From the NCBI RefSeq assembly GCF_001907695.1, contig NZ_KV880637.1:930001-994000 (forward strand): a DNA stretch of 64,000 nucleotides. The letters are read 5' to 3'. Positions 28,442 through 37,019 of this stretch are shown piece after piece. Positions within the stretch are counted from its first letter, which is position 1. The number at the start of each line of letters is the position of its first letter. Source of the stretch: Thalassospira sp. TSL5-1 (GTDB lineage: Bacteria; Pseudomonadota; Alphaproteobacteria; Rhodospirillales; Thalassospiraceae). The position numbers and the translations under genes are program-made. Below the pieces are notes generated by a model. That model saw only the letters and a list, made by a program, of their open reading frames with translations. It was not told the origin of the DNA and ran no database searches.

Positions 28442-29884
28442 GTGCAGGCAAAAAAGATCGGAATGTTCTTACTGGCACTGTCAATGGGGATGACGGTGCT
28501 GGTTGGGGGGCTTCATCATCAGGCATCTGCATCAGAGCGCCGATTACCCACCAGCGATGCCGAAATAAAGATGTCGTTTTCACCCTTGGTCAAGCAAACA
28601 GCACCATCGGTGGTTAATATCTATACCAAAAAGGTTGTGACGTCGCGTCCGGCCAACCCTTTCATGAATGATCCGTTTTTCAACCAGTTCTTTGGCAACC
28701 GGTTTGGCGGTGCCTTTGGTGCGCCGCGCCAGCGGGTGGAACGGTCGCTGGGCTCCGGGGTGATTGTTTCGTCCGACGGCACAATTGTTACCAATCGGCA
28801 TGTCATTGATGGTGCCAGCGAAATTCGTGTGGTGCTGCATGACCGGCGCGAGTTTGATGCCAAGTTGGTCGGCGCGGATGAACGCACTGACCTTGCGGTT
28901 CTGAAGTTGCAGGATGTTCACGATGCTTTGCCAACCCTGAAACTGGGCAATTCTGATGATGTTGAGGTTGGGGATCTGGTGCTGGCCATCGGAAACCCGT
29001 TTGGCGTGGGCCAAACCGTGACCAGCGGCATTGTTTCCGCCCTGGCGCGTGCCGGTGTGACCGGGCAGGATTATCAGTCTTTCATTCAAACCGATGCGGC
29101 CATTAACCCGGGAAATTCCGGTGGCGCCCTGATTGACATGAATGGCGATCTGATTGGCGTAAATTCTGCGATTTTTACCAAATCGGGCGGGTCGAACGGT
29201 ATTGGTTTTGCCATTCCGGTTAATATGGTCAAGGTGGTGATGCGCGGGCTGATCAGTGGTGATTTGCGTCGCCCGTGGCTTGGTGCGTCGGGGCAAACCG
29301 TTACCGCCGATTTGGCGCGTTCGCTGGAGCTTGAGCGCCCGGGCGGCGTGTTGATCAATGCGATTCATCCAAACAGTCCGGCCCGCCGCGCCGGGTTGAA
29401 GGCGGGCGATGTTGTGGTTGCGGTCAACGGGCTGGAGGTTGACGACCCCAATAGCCTGCGCTTCCGTGTTGCCACGCTGGAACCAAAGGGTCAGGCGGTG
29501 CTGACGATTATCCGGGCTGGCCGCAAGCAGGATGTTTCGGTTCCGCTTGAAGTCGCCCCGGAAGTTCCGGCGCGTGATGAAACCACGATCAAGACCCGCA
29601 GCCCCTTTGCCGGAGCCAAGGTCGCCAATGTTAACCCGGCACTGGCCGACGAACTGGGCATTGACACGTTGACAACCGGGGTGATCGTTCTGGATGTTGC
29701 GTCCAATAGCTTGGCGCGCCAGGCCAATTTGAAGCCGGGTGATCTGATCACCGAGGTCAATAAAACCCGCATTGGCAGTGTGGCCGATTTGAACGCTGTC
29801 TTGCGCAAGGGGGAAAAGGGCCGGAACTGGTCCGTTGCGGTAAAACGGGATGGTAAAATCCTGACCGCGGATTATACCCTCTGA
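28442..29884 (+). CDS. DegP/DegQ (HtrA)-family periplasmic serine protease
   Basis: 480 residues from GTG 28442, which has a GGAAGAGAG ribosome site; ATG 28427 is an alternative. A signal sequence (KKIGMFLLALSMGMTVLVGGLHHQASAS) precedes a trypsin-like domain with catalytic His (VTNRHVIDG), Asp (ADERTDLAVLKL) and Ser (NPGNSGGALID). Two PDZ domains follow (from about residues 275 and 380). It degrades or refolds misfolded envelope proteins. The Q-loop is short, favouring DegQ over DegP, but this is weak evidence. It stands alone after the ribosomal terminator. Confidence 0.93.
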   Translation: MQAKKIGMFLLALSMGMTVLVGGLHHQASASERRLPTSDAEIKMSFSPLVKQTAPSVVNIYTKKVVTSRPANPFMNDPFFNQFFGNRFGGAFGAPRQRVERSLGSGVIVSSDGTIVTNRHVIDGASEIRVVLHDRREFDAKLVGADERTDLAVLKLQDVHDALPTLKLGNSDDVEVGDLVLAIGNPFGVGQTVTSGIVSALARAGVTGQDYQSFIQTDAAINPGNSGGALIDMNGDLIGVNSAIFTKSGGSNGIGFAIPVNMVKVVMRGLISGDLRRPWLGASGQTVTADLARSLELERPGGVLINAIHPNSPARRAGLKAGDVVVAVNGLEVDDPNSLRFRVATLEPKGQAVLTIIRAGRKQDVSVPLEVAPEVPARDETTIKTRSPFAGAKVANVNPALADELGIDTLTTGVIVLDVASNSLARQANLKPGDLITEVNKTRIGSVADLNAVLRKGEKGRNWSVAVKRDGKILTADYTL

Positions 29885-29980
29885 TGAAACAATGCGGGTA
29901 TTCCGGCATTGTTATGTGTCGGAATATCCGCTTGTCTGCTGGAATTGCAGAAAACGGGTGCGAAAGGGTATAAGGCAGGC

Positions 29981-31291
29981 ATGGTATCTTTATTTGAAAG
30001 TCAGGTTGCCCGCCCGCTGGCAGATCGTTTGCGCCCGCGCAAACTGACAGAGATTGTCGGGCAGGATCATCTTTTTGGCGATGACGGACCCTTGACCCGG
30101 ATGACGCAAACCGCGCGTGTCCCCTCGGTTATTTTGTGGGGCCCACCGGGATGTGGCAAAACCACGCTGGCCCGCTTGATGGCCGATATTGCCGATATGG
30201 CGTTCGAGCCGCTCTCTGCCATTTTTTCCGGCGTGGCGGATTTGCGCAAGGTGTTCGAGCGGGCGCGCGGCCGGCGTGTCACTGGGGCCAGCACCCTGCT
30301 TTTTGTGGATGAAATCCATCGTTTCAACAAGGCCCAACAGGACAGTTTCCTGCCTTATGTTGAAGATGGCACCATCACCCTGATCGGGGCAACCACCGAA
30401 AACCCGTCATTCGAGCTAAATGCCGCCCTTTTGTCGCGCTGTCAGGTGCTGGTACTCAAACGCCTGGATGATCCGGCGCTAGAAGAGCTTTTAAAGCGTA
30501 GCGAAAGCGAAATGGGGTTTGATCTACCGGTAACGGCCGAGGCCCGCACGACCCTTCGAGCCATGGCCGATGGCGATGGGCGCTATTTGCTGAATATGGC
30601 CGAAGAGTTGTTTATGCTGCCCGCCAGCGATGACGGCCCGCTGGGTGTGGCAGAGCTTTCGCGCGTGATTCAGAAACGCATGCCGATTTACGACAAGGGC
30701 AATGACAGCCATTATAATCTGATCAGCGCACTTCATAAATCGGTTCGTGGATCGGACCCGGATGCGGCACTTTACTGGTATAACCGGATGCTGATGGGCG
30801 GCGAAGACCCCAAATATGTTGCGCGTCGTTTGTTGCGCATGGCGATCGAGGATATTGGCCTGGCTGACCCGCAGGCGCAGCAAATTTGCCTGGGTGCCTG
30901 GCAAAGTTACGAACGGCTGGGTAGCCCGGAGGGTGAACTGGCCCTGGCCCAGGCGGTGATTTATCTGGCGTTGGCCCCCAAATCCAATGCCGGGTATAAT
31001 GCCTATAATCATTCTGCCCGTATTGCGCGGGATACCGGGTCGCTTACGCCACCGGCCCATATTCTGAATGCGCCTACAAAACTGATGAAGGAAATTGGCT
31101 ATGGGCAGGGATATGCCTATGACCATGACCAGAAAGACGGTTTTTCCGGCCAGAACTATTTTCCTGACGGGATGCGCCGCCAGCAGTTTTATGATCCGGT
31201 CGAGCGCGGCTTTGAGCGCGATTTGCGCAAGCGGGTGGATTATTTCGCCAAACTGCGCCGGGAACGGCAAAAACGCGCTACGGATGATTGA
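29981..31291 (+). CDS. rarA: Replication-associated recombination protein A
   Basis: 436 residues. AAA+ clamp-loader-like ATPase with Walker A GPPGCGKTTLARLMADI and Walker B LLFVDEIHRFN, then the MgsA/RarA C-terminal oligomerisation domain (SALHKSVRGSDPDAALYWYNRMLMGGEDPKYVARRL). It acts at stalled replication forks. ATG 29981 follows AAGGCAGGC; an upstream in-frame start at 29909 adds non-conserved residues. It lies 96 bases behind the protease. Confidence 0.95.
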   Translation: MVSLFESQVARPLADRLRPRKLTEIVGQDHLFGDDGPLTRMTQTARVPSVILWGPPGCGKTTLARLMADIADMAFEPLSAIFSGVADLRKVFERARGRRVTGASTLLFVDEIHRFNKAQQDSFLPYVEDGTITLIGATTENPSFELNAALLSRCQVLVLKRLDDPALEELLKRSESEMGFDLPVTAEARTTLRAMADGDGRYLLNMAEELFMLPASDDGPLGVAELSRVIQKRMPIYDKGNDSHYNLISALHKSVRGSDPDAALYWYNRMLMGGEDPKYVARRLLRMAIEDIGLADPQAQQICLGAWQSYERLGSPEGELALAQAVIYLALAPKSNAGYNAYNHSARIARDTGSLTPPAHILNAPTKLMKEIGYGQGYAYDHDQKDGFSGQNYFPDGMRRQQFYDPVERGFERDLRKRVDYFAKLRRERQKRATDD

Positions 31292-31320
31292 TTAGGCAAT
31301 TTCTGGAAACAAACATGTGC

Positions 31321-31336
31321 ACTATCAATGGATAGT
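31321..31336. promoter_or_regulatory. Palindrome 1 upstream of azoR
   Basis: ACTATC–AATG–GATAGT, a perfect 6+6 inverted repeat, 62 bases before the azoR ATG. It resembles the ACTAT…ATAGT operators bound by HxlR-family quinone/redox sensors such as YodB. The assignment is inference. Confidence 0.55.
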
Positions 31337-31350
31337 CCCAAGTCCGGAAA

Positions 31351-31373
31351 TTGATATGGTGCGGACATATCAA
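31351..31373. promoter_or_regulatory. Palindrome 2 upstream of azoR
   Basis: TTGATATG–GTGCGGA–CATATCAA, a perfect 8+8 inverted repeat with a 7-base spacer, 25 bases before the azoR ATG. Its position over or just after the transcription start suits a repressor. Confidence 0.65.
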
Positions 31374-31397
31374 TTTACCCTGACTGGAGACTCTTTC

Positions 31398-32003
31398 ATG
31401 AGCACCATTTTGCACATCGATCCGTCCGTAAACGGTGAAAATTCCAAAAGCCGCCAGCTTGCCCTGAAACTGATCGAGCGTATGAAAGCAGCTGATCCGT
31501 CGGCGACAGTGACCTCGCGCGTGCTCGATGCGAATGTTGCACCGGCCATCAATGGCGATGTTGTGGGGGCTTATTACACGCCGGCCGACAGCCGCAGCGA
31601 TGCTCAGAAGGCCCTTTTGGCAACATCCGACGCGCTGGTTGCCGAATTGCAGGCCGCTGACGCCGTGGTTATCGGTGTTCCGATGTACAACTTTGCCGTG
31701 CCGTCCACGCTGAAGGCTTGGAACGACATGGTTGCCCGCGTTGGCGTGACCTTTAATTATACCGAAAACGGTCCGGTTGGTGCCCTTGGCGGCAAAAAGG
31801 CCTATTTGGTTGTTTCCACCGGCGGCGTTCCGGTTAACAGCCCGGCAGACTTTGCGACCCCTTACATGAAGCAGTTCCTGGCGTTCCTCGGCATTACCGA
31901 TGTTACCGTGATCGAAGCCGCTGGTTTTGCCGTTGATGCCGATAAGGCAATGGCAACAGGTTTGGCTGCTGTTGAAGCTGCTGAATTGCCCAAAGCAGCC
32001 TGA
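31398..32003 (+). CDS. azoR: FMN-dependent NADH:quinone/azo oxidoreductase
   Basis: 201 residues of flavodoxin-like fold: ILHIDPSVNGENSKSRQLA binds FMN phosphate, GVPMYNFAVPSTLKAWNDMVARVGVTFNYTENGPVGALGGKKAYLV is the AzoR signature. It reduces quinones and azo dyes by two electrons and protects against thiol-specific electrophile stress. ATG 31398 follows GGAG; an upstream in-frame ATG at 31317 would absorb the palindromes and is rejected. Confidence 0.93.
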   Translation: MSTILHIDPSVNGENSKSRQLALKLIERMKAADPSATVTSRVLDANVAPAINGDVVGAYYTPADSRSDAQKALLATSDALVAELQAADAVVIGVPMYNFAVPSTLKAWNDMVARVGVTFNYTENGPVGALGGKKAYLVVSTGGVPVNSPADFATPYMKQFLAFLGITDVTVIEAAGFAVDADKAMATGLAAVEAAELPKAA

Positions 32004-32055
32004 TTGCTTTGACTATAATATCTCGGCGCTAATGTTTTTTAGCGCTGAATGACAT

Positions 32056-32090
32056 AAAAGACCGGTATGCGCCTGCATGCCGGTCTTTTG
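32056..32090. terminator. Terminator of azoR
   Basis: AAAAGACCGG-t-ATGC pairs with GCAT-g-CCGGTCTTTT around a short loop, followed by GTTTTT. The A run on the left makes it usable in both directions. Confidence 0.88.
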
Positions 32091-32191
32091 TTTTTGCAAT
32101 TACAGTCGTTTAATATTCTATGTATATATTTGGCGAACTGGCAGTGTGTCATCATCAAGGTGACATCGTAAGATGGAATAAGGGGAAATAT

Positions 32192-32716
32192 GTGTCGCGG
32201 TGTGTGATGCTGATCATGTGGCTGATTGCGGTTGCAGGCCTGACATTTGCAGGGGTGCGATTTAGCGGGCTGCTTGACTCGATGCTGCCCGCAGGTGAGC
32301 CCGAAGTCACCCGTTTTTCCCCGGAAATGCCACTGCCAGCACAGCCCAATTTTTATCTGGTATGCGGGGGCGGACATTGCCCGCCCGCCATTCGTAAAAT
32401 TGAAAGCCCGGTTTTTCCTGTCAGTGCCTCCCAGCTTTTTAGCCGGATCGAGGAACTGGTGCCGTCAATGCACGGCAAGGTCACATATCGTAATGGCGAA
32501 ACCCTGCATATTCGCTTTGTCGTTCGCAGTTCCATTTTTCGCTTTCCCGACTGGGTTGATTTGCAGGCATCTCCGGTTGAAGACAATAGCAGCGAACTTT
32601 TGGCTTATAGCCGCTCGGTATATGGGGCCGACGATTTGGGAGCCAATCAAAAGCGCCTTGAGAAGCTGGTCTCCCAGCTTTCTGCGCTGACCCGTGGTGT
32701 GCCTGTCAGCCAATAA
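32192..32716 (+). CDS. DUF1499 family protein
   Basis: 174 residues from GTG 32192, five bases after AGGGGA. One N-terminal membrane segment (VMLIMWLIAVAGLTFAGVRF) is followed by a proline-rich linker and the DUF1499 domain: PNFYLVCGGGHCPPAIRKIESPVFPVSASQLF and RSSIFRFPDWVDLQASPVEDNSSELLAYSRSVYGADDLGANQKRLEKLV. The family has no established function. A longer frame from 32120 has no ribosome site. It stands alone between azoR and crcB. Confidence 0.85.
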   Translation: MSRCVMLIMWLIAVAGLTFAGVRFSGLLDSMLPAGEPEVTRFSPEMPLPAQPNFYLVCGGGHCPPAIRKIESPVFPVSASQLFSRIEELVPSMHGKVTYRNGETLHIRFVVRSSIFRFPDWVDLQASPVEDNSSELLAYSRSVYGADDLGANQKRLEKLVSQLSALTRGVPVSQ

Positions 32717-33034
32717 ATACGGTTTGTTCATCAACCTTGCTTAAAGACCAAGGGGTTTGGCTGTCTTTTATTCTGTTTATCAAGATGGTCTAAACTCCCT
32801 TATTCTTTAGATTGAAAGGGAGTCACGAGGGAGTGACAGACGACAATATTGCCTGAAAGCCTGTCCTCTGTTACATCCGGAGCCAGCCTTTTTTCTGATG
32901 CCGTCTTTGCTGCCAGAATGAATTGCAGCATGGTCGTGATGGCAATTTCATTTCAATTGATCCGTGCGAAGGCGCGTATCGCCCGTGCGGTTTTCGCATG
33001 TGACATTTGAACACTGAAGGACTAGCTTCCCGCC
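32717..33034. other. Long leader region upstream of crcB
   Basis: 318 bases without a gene. It contains ACTCCCTT/AAGGGAGT (32794–32823) and an overlapping GTCAC–GAGGGA–GTGAC hairpin (32822–32837), which cannot form together fully. The fluoride-riboswitch consensus (GATGG…CTGATG) is not recognisable. Confidence 0.5.
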
Positions 33035-33427
33035 ATGCAATTTTCACCGATCATTTTTGCCTGTGTCGCCCTGGGCGGGGCGTTGGGCGCCATGTCGCGC
33101 TATGTCGTTTCCGACTGGATGAATTCGCTGATGGGGCATGGGTTCCCGTGGGGCACTTTCACCGTCAATATCGTCGGATCGTTCATTATGGGCCTGGTCA
33201 TTGAGCTGGGTGCCCTTAAATTTTCCATCGGCCCGGAAATTCGCGCCATTATCGTTACCGGGTTCTTGGGGGCGTTTACGACTTTTTCCACTTTTTCCCT
33301 CGATGTAGCGACCCTATATGAACGGGGTAATTTTGCGCTGGCGGCCCTTTATGTCACAGTTTCGGTGTTTGTCGGTATTTCGGCCCTGTTTGGGGCAATG
33401 GCATTGGTACGAGGAGCTTTCCAATGA
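33035..33427 (+). CDS. crcB: Fluoride ion channel CrcB/Fluc
   Basis: 130 residues with four membrane segments. ALGGALGAMSRYVVSDWM, the pore asparagine segment GTFTVNIVGSFIMG, and the conserved GFLGAFTTFSTFSLDVATLYERG (phenylalanine box and central Na+ region) are all present. It exports fluoride as a dual-topology dimer. The stop overlaps the next ATG by four bases. Confidence 0.95.
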   Translation: MQFSPIIFACVALGGALGAMSRYVVSDWMNSLMGHGFPWGTFTVNIVGSFIMGLVIELGALKFSIGPEIRAIIVTGFLGAFTTFSTFSLDVATLYERGNFALAALYVTVSVFVGISALFGAMALVRGAFQ

Positions 33428-34494
33428 GCGGTGTTACCCTGCGTCGGGTTAAGGCGGACGAGGCGGAAACACGCCTGGATCGCTGGTTTAAGCGTAATTG
33501 CCCGGAATTTACGTTTGGTCAGGTGCAAAAATTTCTGCGTGGCGGCCAGATCCGCGTGGATGGCAAACGCGCCAAGGCCAATCAGCGCCTGGAGCCTGGG
33601 CAGGAAATTCGCGTGCCGCCGGTGCCTGTTATGTCGGGTGGCGGCGAAATGCCGTGGCAGGATGGCAATTACGAACCGAAGGCGAAAACCGGCCCGTCGC
33701 GTGTCGATGCCAGCGAGGAAGACTTGCAGGCCCTGCGCGATTCCGTGCTGTTTTATGATGAAGTTGTTCTGGCAATCAACAAACCTGCCGGTTTGGCCGT
33801 GCAAGGGGGGACCAATACCGCCCTGCATATTGATGGCATGCTTGATGCGCTAAAGCTTGATAGCAAGGAACGCCCGAAACTGGTCCATCGTTTGGACAAG
33901 GATACCAGCGGTGTGTTGCTGCTGGCCCGTTCGGCATCGGCCGCCGCGGCGCTAACGCGCGCTTTCAAGGATAAAACCACCCGCAAACTTTATTGGGCGC
34001 TGGTTGCCGGTGCGCCCGCAGAACGTGAAGGTTTGATCGACGCCCCCCTGGCCAAACAGGGCGGTAAGGGCGGCGAGAAAATGGTGATTGATGAAAAGCA
34101 GGGCAAAACCGCGCAAACCGTGTATCGCCAGCTTGCCCGTGCGGGGCAGAAGGCGGCCTGGCTGGCCCTGTCACCGCTGACCGGGCGTACCCATCAGCTT
34201 CGCGCCCATACCGAGGCGATAGGCTGCCCGATTATTGGTGATGGTAAATATGGCGGGGCCAAGGCCTTTCGCGATGGTTTGGCAAATCAGATGCACCTTC
34301 ATGCCCGTGCGATCGATTTCCCGCATCCTGTTACCGGCTATCGTGTGGTGATCGAGGCCCCGGTGCCGCCGCATTTTGCCGACAGCCTGAAAACCCTTAA
34401 TTTCGATGCGAAAACACCAACCAAGTTTTTGACGCCCGAAATTCATCGTGAAAAAGAAAAGAAACCGGCACGTCGTGCTACGTCCCGGCGCTAA
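33424..34494 (+). CDS. RluA-family 23S rRNA pseudouridine synthase, RluC-like
   Basis: 356 residues. An N-terminal S4 RNA-binding domain (LDRWFKRNCPEFTFGQVQKFLRGGQIRVDGKRAKANQRLEPGQEI) precedes the catalytic domain with the active-site Asp in LVHRLDKDTSGVLLLAR (about residue 158) and SPLTGRTHQLRAHTEAIGCPIIGD. RluC or RluD cannot be separated from sequence alone. It is coupled to crcB by an ATGA overlap. The basic tail (KEKKPARRATSRR) is typical. Confidence 0.92.
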   Translation: MSGVTLRRVKADEAETRLDRWFKRNCPEFTFGQVQKFLRGGQIRVDGKRAKANQRLEPGQEIRVPPVPVMSGGGEMPWQDGNYEPKAKTGPSRVDASEEDLQALRDSVLFYDEVVLAINKPAGLAVQGGTNTALHIDGMLDALKLDSKERPKLVHRLDKDTSGVLLLARSASAAAALTRAFKDKTTRKLYWALVAGAPAEREGLIDAPLAKQGGKGGEKMVIDEKQGKTAQTVYRQLARAGQKAAWLALSPLTGRTHQLRAHTEAIGCPIIGDGKYGGAKAFRDGLANQMHLHARAIDFPHPVTGYRVVIEAPVPPHFADSLKTLNFDAKTPTKFLTPEIHREKEKKPARRATSRR

Positions 34495-34524
34495 TGCCGT
34501 TTGTGTGTGGCGTTAAAACAGACC

Positions 34525-34567
34525 CACCGGCAGGGCCGATTATGCTGCCTTGCCGGTGAATTTTGTT
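34525..34567 (+). terminator. Terminator of the crcB–rluC pair
   Basis: CACCGGCA (34525–34532) pairs with TGCCGGTG (34551–34558), followed by AATTTTGTTT. The loop of 18 bases includes further pairing (GG/CC). Confidence 0.7.
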
Positions 34568-34579
34568 TACCCGAAAAGC

Positions 34580-34837
34580 TTAAGTCGGGAACCGGGCAAT
34601 AAACGCCTTGTGAATGCAGCGCAGATGGCCTGCGTGAACCTCCATACCCGACAGTTCACATTCCTGGGCGCGCCTCAGCAGCATCGTGGCGATCTGCTGG
34701 CGTCCATGTGTGCTATGAATCAGGTTTTCACCTTCTTCCAGCGCACTGATGATTGGAATGTGTTCACATTCGGCAATCGCGCAGATTTCGTCTTCATTCA
34801 GGTCGCTAAAGTCAAAGCAGTCCTTCAGGGTTAGCAT
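34580..34837 (-). CDS. Small conserved protein of unknown function, 85 aa
   Basis: 85 residues, preceded by a strong GGGGAGG ribosome site. It starts MLTLKDCFDFSDLNEDEICAIAECEHIPIISALEEG, is acidic in the first half, and ends with a basic helix (GMEVHAGHLRCIHKAFIARFPT). No signal peptide, membrane segment or catalytic motif. The LTxxDCxDxxDLxEDEIxAIAExEHIP pattern feels like a small family common in Rhodospirillales, but I cannot name it. It is alone on the minus strand between two plus-strand units. Confidence 0.8.
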   Translation of the reverse strand: MLTLKDCFDFSDLNEDEICAIAECEHIPIISALEEGENLIHSTHGRQQIATMLLRRAQECELSGMEVHAGHLRCIHKAFIARFPT

Positions 34838-35095
34838 GGTTTCCTCCCCTTGTTAGCGGGGCGATGCTTAAGTGTATTATATATTTCTAATTATTTACAG
34901 TCCGGTGAATTTCCGTTTAGGTTGAAAGACTTGCGCGCGGCTCGGGCGGGCCGTGCCTTTTGGGATGAAGACTCGGGGCCAAATCCGCTTTTGGCTGGAC
35001 CAAACCGGGCAGGCAGGCTACCTCTACGGGGCACGAGGAACGTGATGACCAAGCGTCATGTATCGGCATGGCGGCCCATAAAACAGGTTTTCTGA

Positions 35096-35794
35096 ATGAC
35101 GACGGATTTGCTGCGACTTGTGATCTTTGATTGTGATGGCACGCTGGTAGACAGTCAGCACGCCATCGCCCATTGCATGGATCATGCCTTTGCCGAACAC
35201 GGCCTGGAATGCCCGGGCCTGGAAAAAACCCGCACCATTATTGGCCTGAGCCTGCCCGAGGCCATTGCCCGGCTGGCCCGGCCCGCGGTGCTGGAGGCGT
35301 CCCTGATCCAGGCTGTGACCAACAGTTACAAGTCCGCCTTTTTTACCCTGCGCCAAAGCCCTGATTTTTTTGAACCCCTTTTTCCGGGTGTTCTTGAAGT
35401 GATCGAATCCCTGGATCAGCGCGGCTGGCTTTCCGGGGTGGCAACCGGCAAGGCACGGCGCGGCCTTGATGCGGTGCTGGAGCGTAATAACCTTTCGCGT
35501 CGTTTTGTCACGCTTCAGACTTGCGATAACCATCCGTCAAAGCCACATCCCTCGATGCTGGAAGCCGCGATGAGCGAAACCGGCACGGATCCGCGCAATT
35601 GCGCGATGATTGGCGATACCACCTTTGATATCGAAATGGGCCGGGCAGCGGGGATGCTGTCGATTGGTGTGGCCTGGGGATATCATGAACGTGAAACACT
35701 GGAAAAAGCCGGGGCGCATGCGGTGATTGATCATTTTGATCAACTTCCCGATATGCTGGAAGCGTTATGGAAAACTGCCGGACAAACGGCCTGA
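35096..35794 (+). CDS. HAD family phosphatase, phosphoglycolate phosphatase-like
   Basis: 232 residues. HAD motif I FDCDGTLVDS (residues 11–20) holds the nucleophilic Asp; motif II is SGVATGKARRG, and motif IV is MIGDTTFDIEMGRAAGM. An alpha-helical cap of the Gph/beta-phosphoglucomutase type lies between motifs I and II. Substrate unknown; phosphoglycolate or a sugar phosphate is likely. It starts an operon with the SRPBCC gene 11 bases on. Confidence 0.88.
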   Translation: MTTDLLRLVIFDCDGTLVDSQHAIAHCMDHAFAEHGLECPGLEKTRTIIGLSLPEAIARLARPAVLEASLIQAVTNSYKSAFFTLRQSPDFFEPLFPGVLEVIESLDQRGWLSGVATGKARRGLDAVLERNNLSRRFVTLQTCDNHPSKPHPSMLEAAMSETGTDPRNCAMIGDTTFDIEMGRAAGMLSIGVAWGYHERETLEKAGAHAVIDHFDQLPDMLEALWKTAGQTA

Positions 35795-35805
35795 GGCACA
35801 GATAG

Positions 35806-36306
35806 ATGGCTGATGATAATTTGACCCTTGATAACGGGCGTGACATGGCTCTGCTTGATCCTGTAACCGTTGAAATTACCGTCCCACGTGACCCGGATGC
35901 GGCCTTTATTGCCTTTACCGAAGGTTTTGGCGACTGGTGGCCACGCGCCACACATACGATTGCCCGCGAAGACTGCACCGGTATTAGGATGCACCCGGGG
36001 TTGGGCGGCGAAATTATCGAAACCGCAAAGGGCCGGACACCGCAAATATGGGGTAAAATCGAAATCTGGCTGCCCGGCGAGCAGGTGGCATTTACCTGGC
36101 ATCCGGGGTGGGATTCTGGTGATTATACCCGTGTCAGTGTCAGCTTTGATCAAAATGCCTTTGGGCATTGTGTGATCAAGCTGGTGCATTGGGAATGGGA
36201 AAATCTGGGTGAAATCGCGACTGCCGTGCGCGATGGTTATATTACCGGCTGGCAGCAGGTCTTTGGCGAGGTTTTTGCCACCTATTTGCGCCAGAACAAC
36301 AAATAA
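35806..36306 (+). CDS. SRPBCC (AHSA1-like) domain protein
   Basis: 166 residues, one START/Bet v1-like cup: VTVEITVPRDPDAAFIAFTEGFGDWWP, GGEIIETAKGRTPQIWGKIEIWLPGEQVAFTWHPG, and a long C-terminal helix (GWQQVFGEVFATYLRQ). These proteins bind hydrophobic ligands or act as Hsp90 co-chaperone relatives. No partner is evident beyond the upstream HAD phosphatase. Confidence 0.82.
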   Translation: MADDNLTLDNGRDMALLDPVTVEITVPRDPDAAFIAFTEGFGDWWPRATHTIAREDCTGIRMHPGLGGEIIETAKGRTPQIWGKIEIWLPGEQVAFTWHPGWDSGDYTRVSVSFDQNAFGHCVIKLVHWEWENLGEIATAVRDGYITGWQQVFGEVFATYLRQNNK

Positions 36307-36332
36307 GCCCATTATACGATTTCATAACAACA

Positions 36333-36369
36333 ACAGGCCGGTAGATGGACTCTACTGGCCTGTTTTTTG
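36333..36369. terminator. Terminator between convergent genes
   Basis: ACAGGCC-g-GTAGA pairs with TCTAC-t-GGCCTGT around a short loop, followed by TTTTTTG. It ends the HAD–SRPBCC unit; the minus side has fewer T residues. Confidence 0.88.
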
Positions 36370-36404
36370 TTTGGGCTTTGGTTGCGGCAAGTGTGGGAAT
36401 TACC

Positions 36405-37019
36405 CTACAGCACGCCACGTTCCATCAAATCCTTGCGCAGGCGGATCGGGTCACGGAACCAGTGGGTGGCAAAGCCCATTTCGCGGGCTTGCTGGATGTT
36501 CTTTTCGGAATCATCAATAAACAGCGTGGTTTTGGGATCAAGGCCAAACCGGCTGGCGGTCAGCTCGAAAATGCGCGGGTCGGGTTTCGCCAGTTTTTCC
36601 TGTCCGGAAACCAGGATGCCCTCAAAATTTTTCAGGAACGCAAATTTCTCCTGGGCATGGGGCCATGTCTGGTGCGACCAGTTGGTCAGCGCATAAAGGC
36701 GTACGGTGTTTTTGCCCTTTAACTCCTCAAGCAGGCGTTCGGTACCCATAATCGAACCTGCCATCATTTCGGGCCAGCGATCCCGCCAGGCGGCAATTTG
36801 GTCATGATATTTCGGGTGGCGATGTTGCTGCTCGGGAATGGAGGTTTCAAATTCCAGGGCCGCCTTGTCATGCAGGAAATTCCAGTGCGGATGGCAGACT
36901 TCGCTCAGGAAATATTCCATTTCGGCGGTATCGGTAAAAATCTTGCGATACAGGTGGCGCGGGTCCCAATCCACCAGCACGCCACCCAGATCAAATAGTA
37001 CGGTTTCTATTTCCTGCAT
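36405..37019 (-). CDS. HAD-IA hydrolase, YihX-like
   Basis: 204 residues. Motif I LFDLGGVLVDWDP, motif II ALTNWSHQTWP, motif III Lys in LAKPDPRIFE and motif IV LFIDDSEKNIQQAREMGF. The LGGVL variant of motif I and the small cap match the YihX branch (alpha-D-glucose-1-phosphate phosphatase-like). Substrate unproven. It stands alone on the minus strand. Confidence 0.88.
   Translation of the reverse strand: MQEIETVLFDLGGVLVDWDPRHLYRKIFTDTAEMEYFLSEVCHPHWNFLHDKAALEFETSIPEQQHRHPKYHDQIAAWRDRWPEMMAGSIMGTERLLEELKGKNTVRLYALTNWSHQTWPHAQEKFAFLKNFEGILVSGQEKLAKPDPRIFELTASRFGLDPKTTLFIDDSEKNIQQAREMGFATHWFRDPIRLRKDLMERGVL

Noticed and set aside
32717-33034. Fluoride riboswitch upstream of crcB
   Set aside because: The conserved GATGG…CTGATG pseudoknot core could not be found by eye; only unrelated hairpins are present.
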